Translations under genes and position numbers: made by a program
The notes under the pieces: generated by a model
What the model was told of the DNA's origin: nothing
Database searches by the model: none
Seen by the model: the letters and a program-made list of their open reading frames with translations, nothing else
Assembly: GCA_016875975.1 (NCBI GenBank)
Contig: VGOF01000031.1
Coordinates: 1-11,259 of the forward strand
Direction: 5' to 3'
DNA length: 11,259 nucleotides
Source: Chloroflexota bacterium
Lineage (GTDB): Bacteria; Chloroflexota; Dehalococcoidia; GIF9; UBA5629
In this document: positions 5,303-10,561 of the stretch, one piece after another
Layout: each line of letters opens with the position of its first letter
Position numbering within the stretch: the stretch's first letter is position 1

Positions 5303-6565
5303 TTGAGTTATCGGAAAGGTGCAGCGATGAAAAACAAGACAACATTGGTTTTCTCTCATGTTCGCTGGCATATTATTGCCGCATACTTCTTGGCAGTCTT
5401 TCTGGCACTGGTGGCGATGATTGTGGTTGTAGTGGCACTTGTCTATATCCATGCCGCGCCCAATCTGCCGCATGATGTTCTGCAAACTGTTATGGACAAG
5501 GTGATGGTGCGGCTGGTCTTGATTTTGGGAGTGCTGGTGATTCTAGGGGGTGTTGGGTCATGGTTTCTGGCGCGCATCATCGCCGCACGTAGGGAACTGA
5601 AGCTGCAGACAGACATAGATGCCCAGCTTCTGGACGTAGCTAATGATTCCATCTTTGTCCACGACCTGAAGGGCAATTGTCTTTATGCTAATGAGACAGC
5701 CTACAAGTCGCGCGGCTATGACCAAATAGAACTGAAGGTGCTCAGGTTCCCAGCTCTGGAAGTTCCGGAAAGCGCCAAGCTCAACGAAGCACGCACGAAG
5801 GAGCTGTTAGAAAAAGGCGAGTTGATATTCGAGTCGGCGCATCTCCGCAAGGGTAAGCCACCGATGCTGGTGGAGGTGCATAGCCGTGTTGTAGGTTCAA
5901 ACGGTAGGAGGTTCATTATAACCTCGGTGCGTGATATTACTGAGCGTAAGCGGACTGAGGAAGAGCTAAGAGAAGCCTCGGAGAAGTTGCAGAGGGCCAT
6001 GGAGGGAACCATTCATGCCATGGCAGTTACTGCCGAAATCAGGGACCCGTATACTGCCGGCCACCAGCAGCGCGTAGCCAAGCTAGCGACTGCTATTGCC
6101 AGAGAAATGGACCTGCCCGAAGAACAAGTTGAAGGCATAAGGGTTGCTGGAATATTGCATGACATCGGTAAAACATACGTGCCTGCCGAAATCTTAAGCA
6201 AGCCCGGTATTTTGAGGAAGAATGAAATGAGCCTGGTCAAAGACCACGCCGAAGTGGGTTACGATTTGCTCAAGACCGTTGAGTTTTCCTGGCCAGTAGC
6301 CCAGATTGTGTTTCAACATCACGAGAGGATGGATGGCTCTGGCTATCCCCGGGGACTTTCGGGGGAGGACGTCATGATTGAAGCACGCATCATGGGCGTG
6401 GCTGATGTTATCGAGGCTATGGCTTCGCACCGACCTTATCGTCCGGCATTCAGTACAGAAAAAGCGCTGCTGGAGATCATCCAGAAGAAGGGTATTCTCT
6501 ACGATGCCCAGGTGGTGGATGCCTGCCTCAAGCTATTCAATGAGAAGCAGTTCAGCTTTGACTAA
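5303..6565 (+). CDS. Membrane PAS/HD-GYP protein, probable cyclic-di-GMP phosphodiesterase
   Basis: This 420-residue protein has two transmembrane helices (about 23-49 and 69-93) around a short outer loop of about 20 residues. A cytoplasmic PAS domain (about 105-215, ending in the usual DITERKRTEEEL) follows, then a coiled linker and an HD-GYP domain (about 232-415). The metal-binding set is visible: H254 in AGHQQRV, H286-D287 in LHDIGK, H315, H339-H340, the HHERMDGSGYP signature with GYP at 347-349, and D368 in GVADVIEAM. HD-GYP domains hydrolyse cyclic-di-GMP, or in some members cGAMP. No GGDEF domain is fused. The PAS domain presumably senses a small ligand or redox state. The TTG at 5303 is chosen because GAGGAG lies 6 nt before it. 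An ATG at 5327 with AAAGGT is also possible and would remove only 8 residues. Confidence 0.93.
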   Translation: MSYRKGAAMKNKTTLVFSHVRWHIIAAYFLAVFLALVAMIVVVVALVYIHAAPNLPHDVLQTVMDKVMVRLVLILGVLVILGGVGSWFLARIIAARRELKLQTDIDAQLLDVANDSIFVHDLKGNCLYANETAYKSRGYDQIELKVLRFPALEVPESAKLNEARTKELLEKGELIFESAHLRKGKPPMLVEVHSRVVGSNGRRFIITSVRDITERKRTEEELREASEKLQRAMEGTIHAMAVTAEIRDPYTAGHQQRVAKLATAIAREMDLPEEQVEGIRVAGILHDIGKTYVPAEILSKPGILRKNEMSLVKDHAEVGYDLLKTVEFSWPVAQIVFQHHERMDGSGYPRGLSGEDVMIEARIMGVADVIEAMASHRPYRPAFSTEKALLEIIQKKGILYDAQVVDACLKLFNEKQFSFD

Positions 6566-6606
6566 GTAGGAGGAGAATTAATTGAAGAGAAGGAGGGAAG
6601 TAAGCA

Positions 6607-7329
6607 ATGAGAATAATCTGCCTGCTGTTTGCGGCACTGATGGTGGTCACTTCTATGGCTTGTAGCAAACCTGAACCAATACCGTCTTCTGTGCCACCTT
6701 CATCCATGCCACTGCCAGAGGCTTCGACTCAGCCTGTTACCGTTGATTTGCCGGAGCCGAAACACGACGGCACTGTCTCTCTGGAACAAAGCTTGCTGCA
6801 GAGGCGGTCGGTCAGGGAGTACAAGGACGAACCCTTAACCCTGCAAGAAGTCTCCCAGTTGCTGTGGGCTGCCCAGGGGTTTAACCATCCTGGAGGTCTC
6901 AGGACTGCCCCTTCTGCTGGCGCTCTTTATCCGCTTGAAACATATCTGGTCGCAGGCAATGTTCAGGGATTGGCCCCGGGCGTTTATCGCTATCGTCCGA
7001 AAGGACATAAGCTGGAGCGGGTAGCGGAGGGCGACAAAAGGCATGCGCTGGCTGGAGCTGCGTTGGGGCAGTCGCCTGTCAGCAAAGCTGCCGTGGACGT
7101 CGTCTTTACAGCAGTGTACAGTAGGACCACCGGCAGATATGGCGAGAGGGGTGTCAGGTATGTTCACATGGAGGTGGGGCACGCTGGTCAGAACCTGTGT
7201 CTCCAGGCAGCGGCATTAGGGTTAGGCGCAGTGCCCGTAGGCGCCTTTTTTGATGAGATGGTGGCTAAAACGCTGAATCTACCTCAGGATGAGCAGCCTC
7301 TGTACATAATCCCCGTCGGCAGGAAATAA
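6607..7329 (+). CDS. SagB-type nitroreductase-family flavoprotein with lipoprotein signal
   Basis: Residues 1-18 are a hydrophobic signal sequence ending SMA before C19, then a Pro/Ser-rich linker to about residue 55. This fits a lipoprotein anchored outside the membrane, although the lipobox is imperfect. Residues 56-240 are a SagB/ThcOx-type FMN nitroreductase domain: RRSVREY (66-72), RTAPSAGALYP (99-109), GVYRYRP (125-131), a helix with MEVGHAGQNLCLQAA (188-202), GAVPVGAF (207-214) and IIPVGR (234-239). Classical SagB proteins oxidise azolines made by YcaO cyclodehydratases, but no YcaO or precursor gene is here, so the substrate is unknown. The ATG is forced by an in-frame TAA at 6601-6603. 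AGGAGG (6591-6596) lies 10 nt upstream, and a second purine-rich site (6568-6575) is present. It is followed 11 nt later by a flavin reductase gene. Confidence 0.88.
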   Translation: MRIICLLFAALMVVTSMACSKPEPIPSSVPPSSMPLPEASTQPVTVDLPEPKHDGTVSLEQSLLQRRSVREYKDEPLTLQEVSQLLWAAQGFNHPGGLRTAPSAGALYPLETYLVAGNVQGLAPGVYRYRPKGHKLERVAEGDKRHALAGAALGQSPVSKAAVDVVFTAVYSRTTGRYGERGVRYVHMEVGHAGQNLCLQAAALGLGAVPVGAFFDEMVAKTLNLPQDEQPLYIIPVGRK

Positions 7330-7340
7330 GGAGGTAAAAT

Positions 7341-7919
7341 ATGAGCAAATTGCTTTTGGGAGCGTCAACGCTGGTTTATCCCATGCCGGCGTTTCTGGTG
7401 GGAGCAAATGTTGATGGCAAGCCCAATTTCATGACCGTGGCCTGGGGTGGAATTGCCAACGGCGAGCCACCCATGGTATCGGTGGCCATCCGGCACACCC
7501 GCCACACGCTCAAAGGCGTTGCAGAAAATAAGGCCTTTTCGGTGAATGTGCCATCAGCCGACATGGTGAAGGAAACAGACTACTGCGGTATCACGCCTGG
7601 CTCGAGGGTGGACAAGGTCAAGGTCTGCGGCTTCGAAGTATTCTACGGCAAGCTAAAAACCGCGCCGCTTATTGAGCAGTGCCCGGTCAACCTGGAATGC
7701 AGCGTGGCGCATATGATGGACCTGGGCAGCCACATGCTGGTACTAGGGAAAATCGAGGAGACCTATGTTTCGGAAGGATGCCTGACCGATGGCAAACCAG
7801 ACGTGAACAAGATTAAGCCATTCGGCTATACCATGACTCCGGACAATCAATACCGACCGCTGGGAGAGACTCTAGCCAGAGCTTTCAACGTGGGCAAGGA
7901 GCTACGGTCAAGGGAATAG
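7341..7919 (+). CDS. Flavoredoxin-like flavin reductase family protein
   Basis: This 192-residue protein has the split-barrel FMN-binding fold of the flavin reductase-like family. Typical elements are VYPMPAFLVGA (12-22), NFMTVAWGG (29-37), PPMVSVAIRHTRHT (43-56), FSVNVP (66-71), the DYCG turn (80-83) and CPVNLEC (114-120), with YTMTPDNQYRPLGE near the C-terminus. Flavoredoxins bind FMN and pass electrons between ferredoxin or NAD(P)H and partner proteins in anaerobes. It has no signal peptide. Its ribosome site AAGGAGGT (7328-7335) overlaps the stop codon of the SagB-like gene, so the two are co-expressed. A direct electron partnership is hampered by the predicted outside location of the SagB-like protein. 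The next gene is convergent, 44 bp away, and no clear terminator separates them. Confidence 0.92.
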   Translation: MSKLLLGASTLVYPMPAFLVGANVDGKPNFMTVAWGGIANGEPPMVSVAIRHTRHTLKGVAENKAFSVNVPSADMVKETDYCGITPGSRVDKVKVCGFEVFYGKLKTAPLIEQCPVNLECSVAHMMDLGSHMLVLGKIEETYVSEGCLTDGKPDVNKIKPFGYTMTPDNQYRPLGETLARAFNVGKELRSRE

Positions 7920-7963
7920 TTTGCGTGCCCTGGCAATATAGAGCGCTCATCGAGCGTGCCTGG

Positions 7964-8527
7964 TCACATAAACAGGTATTGCCAGATGGAAACCCTGACG
8001 TGTTCGGTGACCGTTCTCTCTTTAAGCACCTTGGTGGGCACTTCTCGAAACTTGGTCACTTCCCGGTACTTGGTCACCGTCCTATATTTGACCACTTCTC
8101 TGGTGTCGGTGACCGCGCGTGGCTGTGGGTAGTAATAATAGGAAGGCTGATAAGGCCAACAGCCAGCGGTCATGTTACATGAGTAAGGCCAGTATGGGGA
8201 TGGGCAACTGTAACAACCGCTACCACCACAACTGTAGCAGCCGGAGTAATATGGCGAGTAATATGGCGAGTAATATGGCGAGTAATAGGGAGAGTAATAA
8301 GGCGAATATCCCCAGGGCTCGTTAACTGTCTTTGTGTATGTTTCGGTGGTGGTATAAGGCTCGGTGTCAGTGTAAGCCTCGGTGGTAGTGTAGGGCTCGC
8401 TCTTCATTTCCACGTCCCAGTATGTCTCTGTCTTTTGGATATCTACTGTCTTCAGGGGTAAGGCAAAAATGAGAGCTATAACCACCAGGGGAATAAGTCC
8501 TGAAACGTAGTACCATTTGTTGTTCAT
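7964..8527 (-). CDS. Membrane-anchored Tyr/Ser/Pro/Cys-rich repeat protein of unknown function
   Basis: This 187-residue protein has no family I recognise. A transmembrane segment or uncleaved signal (about 8-25) is followed by a Thr/Tyr/Glu segment with repeating YTTTE/YTDTE units (46-67). Next come five copies of a Y-S-P-Y tetrapeptide (about 74-93), a Cys-rich knot (C97, C100, C105, C108, C117, C123, as CYSC pairs), and a Tyr/Pro stretch. The C-terminus alternates charged and beta-branched residues (VVKYRTVTKYREVTKFREV, 145-163). The flanking parts look like beta-strand repeats of an exported surface protein or fibre, and the cysteines could bind metal or cross-link. The ATG at 8527 has AAGGAGG 5 nt upstream. 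Two further in-frame ATGs at 8548 and 8569, created by a 21 nt duplication, would add 7 or 14 residues. It is convergent with the flavin reductase gene. Confidence 0.75.
   Translation of the reverse strand: MNNKWYYVSGLIPLVVIALIFALPLKTVDIQKTETYWDVEMKSEPYTTTEAYTDTEPYTTTETYTKTVNEPWGYSPYYSPYYSPYYSPYYSPYYSGCYSCGGSGCYSCPSPYWPYSCNMTAGCWPYQPSYYYYPQPRAVTDTREVVKYRTVTKYREVTKFREVPTKVLKERTVTEHVRVSIWQYLFM
8245..8304. repeat. Five tandem 12 bp repeats inside the Tyr-rich protein gene
   Basis: On the plus strand the unit AGTAATATGGCG occurs three times perfectly (8245-8280), then twice in diverged form (8281-8304). Each unit encodes one Y-S-P-Y tetrapeptide on the minus strand. The copy number can change without a frameshift, as expected of a slippage-prone surface-protein repeat. 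Confidence 0.9.
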
Positions 8528-8569
8528 CTTCGCCTCCTTGGCCGGCATCTCCACCTCCTTGGCCGGCAT
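8528..8569 (-). repeat. Tandem 21 nt duplication carrying ribosome site and start codon
   Basis: On the minus strand two adjacent 21 nt units (8569-8549 and 8548-8528) both begin ATGCCGGCCAAGGAGG and differ at only two later bases. Each unit contains an ATG and an AAGGAGG site, and the second AAGGAGG serves the ATG at 8527. The unit is exactly seven codons, so all three ATGs are in frame. Confidence 0.85.
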
Positions 8570-8586
8570 CACGCTAGCTTGTTCTT

Positions 8587-8592
8587 AAGATA
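8587..8592 (-). promoter_or_regulatory. Candidate -10 element for the Tyr-rich protein gene
   Basis: TATCTT on the minus strand matches TATAAT at four of six positions. It lies 9 bp downstream of the 11 bp tandem repeats, the arrangement expected when an activator bound at direct repeats replaces a -35 element. Confidence 0.3.
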
Positions 8593-8601
8593 GCATTCGT
8601 G

Positions 8602-8623
8602 TGTTAAGATTTTGTTAAGATTT
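8602..8623 (-). promoter_or_regulatory. Perfect 11 bp tandem repeat, candidate response-regulator binding site
   Basis: TGTTAAGATTT occurs at 8602-8612 and again at 8613-8623 with no mismatch. Read on the minus strand this gives TTAACA-N5-TTAACA, which matches the form of the Bacillus PhoP box and the 11 bp spacing of PhoB/OmpR-class sites. It lies 75 bp upstream of the ATG at 8527 and 33 bp upstream of the ATG at 8569. Confidence 0.4.
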
Positions 8624-8688
8624 GCTGGTTATGCTGACTGCTCGCAATAGAATTATAGCGCCTATTTCAACAGGAAACAAAATGCCAC

Positions 8689-9420
8689 CTACCCAAGTTG
8701 AAATTCCCAGGCGCAGTAGTATTCTGGTGGGTGGGGGTCAGGAGGGCAGCCGATGCACCTGGTCTGAATTCTGGGGTCGATGGTTCGGGCGAAGTAGGAG
8801 TACTCCACGATACCTGCGCTTTTGCAGGGGTAGGCGGCCATTCCCTTTCTCTCCCGGGCTGATTGAACCCGGCAGTCGTTCATTCTGAACACCAGCTTAT
8901 CTTTGCCTTGCCACAGCGTTTCCTGCTTGTTAATTCGGGCATACAATCTGAATTCCAATGCTTGTCCCAGGGCAAGCAGTCCACCATCCTGCGGCAGTTG
9001 CAGCCGTTCCATAATTCTCTTGGCTTCGATTACCGTGAATTTGCTCCAGGCGGCATCGTTCAGTTTCTTGGCCAGAGCCATACTATGACTGCTTTCTACA
9101 GCCTGGAACCAGGCGCCGTCGGCTGCCAGCCAGTTCTTGGCCAGGTCCTCCAGCATGGCTATCAACTGCTCCTTGCTCCAGTCAGAGAAGAGGGTCGAGA
9201 CGGATTTGCCTTCCTTCAAACCGAGTGTAGCTAGCACTCTGCCAGAACGGATGGGGAAGCCTGCCTTCCATGCCAGTTGGTCCAAACGAATAGCTTCTTC
9301 TAATCCAAACTCGTCGCAGGCATTTCCAAACCACAGCCCCGAGTGCGAGGCTATATTTCGGTAGGCGTCTTCGAGTAGGGGTGCAATTTCCTGAGGACTT
9401 AAATCAGCAAGTTTCTTCAT
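8689..9420 (-). CDS. DUF6125-like cytoplasmic protein with internal duplication and Cys-rich C-terminus
   Basis: This 243-residue soluble protein is helical in its first two thirds. Residues about 7-73 and 81-147 are repeats of each other: both read 'LED...N..A..G.WF', then an aligned 'A..L..(A)AW' and 'R....L.L'. The last third has five cysteines (C183, C199, C222, C225, C236) within NDCRVQSARERKG, YPCK and CIGCPPDPHPPEYYC. The CxxCPPDxHP-C-WEF pattern recalls families annotated DUF6125 in anaerobic bacteria and archaea. I give that name from memory, so it is tentative. The cysteines could bind zinc or an iron-sulfur cluster. The ATG at 9420 overlaps the TGA of a 7-codon reading frame and lacks a good ribosome site, so the start is less certain. 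It follows the DUF4389 gene by 34 nt and should share its transcript. Confidence 0.78.
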   Translation of the reverse strand: MKKLADLSPQEIAPLLEDAYRNIASHSGLWFGNACDEFGLEEAIRLDQLAWKAGFPIRSGRVLATLGLKEGKSVSTLFSDWSKEQLIAMLEDLAKNWLAADGAWFQAVESSHSMALAKKLNDAAWSKFTVIEAKRIMERLQLPQDGGLLALGQALEFRLYARINKQETLWQGKDKLVFRMNDCRVQSARERKGMAAYPCKSAGIVEYSYFARTIDPRIQTRCIGCPPDPHPPEYYCAWEFQLG

Positions 9421-9454
9421 CTTCTGCTGTAAGCCTTCATCCGGCTTGCCCTGC

Positions 9455-10075
9455 CTATGCCTCGAGGCTGAACGGCGGATACTGGTCGGTAGTCAGAATG
9501 AAGGCATAGGCGCTCACTCTCAATGACCAGCGCAGTACGCCTACCACAAAGTCGAACAACGACCTCGGATAATTGCCGGTGAACAGGATAGCGAACCAAG
9601 CTATGATTACCGCTACCCAGTTGGCAATGAACAGGCAGAACAATACGATGTAGTGGGGGATAGCCATAATCCACTTCACCAGTGGCAGCCAGCGGTTCAA
9701 TTTCCTGGCATCCGGATAAGAGATATTTACATGGACTGCCTGCTCTTCATCGGTGGAGGGGTACTCATCCCGGAGCAGCAGGAGATAAGCTGAGAGTCGG
9801 GTAGTAAATCGAGTGATAGCCAGGTTCCAATCGAACCACCATTTGGGGTATTTCTGCCGGAATACCAGCATCAGCACGGTTGGCAGGAAGATAAGCCCGC
9901 CTACGGCATATTGGCCATTCCAACCATCCTGGTCCCAATTAAATGCAGTGCCTATCAACAGCGCGCAGATGATGATGATGGGGATGGCCACAAAAATCCT
10001 GAAAGCGGTGGTCAGTCTGTTCAGCTTTCTGTCGGGATAATCTACGGACAGACTTGCCGGGTATGACTTTGTCAT
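9455..10075 (-). CDS. DUF4389 domain-containing membrane protein
   Basis: This 206-residue protein consists of two related halves, as is typical of DUF4389. The motif YPD(A)RKLNR near 13-20 recurs at 120-127. The block 'YP...FD......R(F/W)..R(L/V)SAY...L..(E/Q)YP' at 77-106 recurs at 169-200, the second copy ending YPPF. Hydrophobic segments lie at about 25-44, 57-73 and 133-166 (enough for two helices), so it is an inner-membrane protein of about four helices. No catalytic residues are evident and its function is unknown. The ATG at 10075 is preferred because AAGGAGG (10083-10089) lies 7 nt upstream. The GTG at 10081, two codons earlier, is only 1 nt from that site. It sits between the small Cys protein gene and the DUF6125-like gene in the same direction. 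Confidence 0.88.
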   Translation of the reverse strand: MTKSYPASLSVDYPDRKLNRLTTAFRIFVAIPIIIICALLIGTAFNWDQDGWNGQYAVGGLIFLPTVLMLVFRQKYPKWWFDWNLAITRFTTRLSAYLLLLRDEYPSTDEEQAVHVNISYPDARKLNRWLPLVKWIMAIPHYIVLFCLFIANWVAVIIAWFAILFTGNYPRSLFDFVVGVLRWSLRVSAYAFILTTDQYPPFSLEA

Positions 10076-10155
10076 GGTCACGCCTCCTTGTCCCTATTAT
10101 TTTAGGCTCTTAGCACGGGATATAGTCGGTAAATCTCTCGCAATGAGACTGGGTG

Positions 10156-10479
10156 TCAGGAGGTTTGCCCCTCGCTTCTGTTGGACCACTGGCGCATTAG
10201 CTCTTTTATCTGTTCGGCGAGCTTTGGATTTGTCCTCAGCCTGCTGATGAAGACGGGGCAGCCTTCGAGCAGGGAATTCTCGGCAGCGGCTGCCAGGCTG
10301 GACAGCAACTGCTGCATACCGTACTGTGCTGCTCCTGGTGCAGTGGCGCCAGGCATGGAAGACTCCAGTTGTCTTCTCAGGTCTTCCTCGGAGAAACGCA
10401 TGGGGAGAACGCAGTTCTTGTACCAGTGGCAGGACTTACACTGAAGCACTGCCTGGGCTTCGTTCAAAATGTCGCTCAT
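10156..10479 (-). CDS. Small Cys-containing protein of unknown function
   Basis: This 107-residue protein is not assigned to a family. An N-terminal CxxCxxxxxC cluster (C14, C17, C23) in QCKSCHWYKNC is followed by a flexible Gly/Ala/Pro region (about 43-65). A C-terminal helix begins GCPVFISRLRTNP (C74) and ends KELMRQWSN. Four cysteines in all could form one zinc or iron-sulfur site linking the two ends. It has no signal peptide or membrane segment. The reading frame is well defined and looks coding, but no ribosome site precedes the ATG. Instead a 7 bp inverted repeat ends 12 nt upstream of the ATG, so a leaderless or structured leader start is possible. It lies 82 bp after the Fn3 protein gene and 80 bp before the DUF4389 gene, in the same direction. 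Confidence 0.7.
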   Translation of the reverse strand: MSDILNEAQAVLQCKSCHWYKNCVLPMRFSEEDLRRQLESSMPGATAPGAAQYGMQQLLSSLAAAAENSLLEGCPVFISRLRTNPKLAEQIKELMRQWSNRSEGQTS

Positions 10480-10491
10480 AGCTTTTGTTAA

Positions 10492-10521
10492 CTATCGCAG
10501 GCGTGGTGGTTGGGGCGATAG
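10492..10521 (-). promoter_or_regulatory. Inverted repeat in the leader of the small Cys protein gene
   Basis: CTATCGC (10492-10498) and GCGATAG (10515-10521) form a perfect 7 bp stem with a 16 nt loop, ending 12 nt before the ATG at 10479. The gene lacks a visible ribosome site. It could be an operator, an RNA hairpin at the end of the upstream gene, or chance. Confidence 0.3.
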
Positions 10522-10561
10522 CATTTTTGGGCCTGCTGTGAGTGAATTTGGCTTTGTGTAG

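Noticed and set aside
6582..6665. Possible 27-codon leader peptide starting at a TTG before the SagB-like gene
   Set aside because: It overlaps the SagB-like start out of frame, uses a rare start codon and has no distinctive composition. The purine-rich site upstream may simply be chance.
7941..7958. Small hairpin between the flavin reductase and Tyr-rich protein genes as a shared terminator
   Set aside because: The stem is only 5 bp (CGCTC/GAGCG) and no T-run follows on either strand.
7925..8182. 85-codon plus-strand frame just after the flavin reductase gene
   Set aside because: It lies opposite the charged beta-repeat tail of the minus-strand Tyr-rich protein and shows repeats that mirror that tail. 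It has no ribosome site.
8245..8304. Short regularly spaced repeats considered as a CRISPR-like array
   Set aside because: Units are 12 bp with no spacers, and each encodes one tetrapeptide in a clear coding frame. No cas gene is nearby.
8664..8704. 8 bp inverted repeat (ATTTCAAC/GTTGAAAT) spanning the end of the DUF6125-like gene
   Set aside because: The loop is 25 nt and one arm lies inside the coding region. No T-run follows, so a terminator call is not supported.
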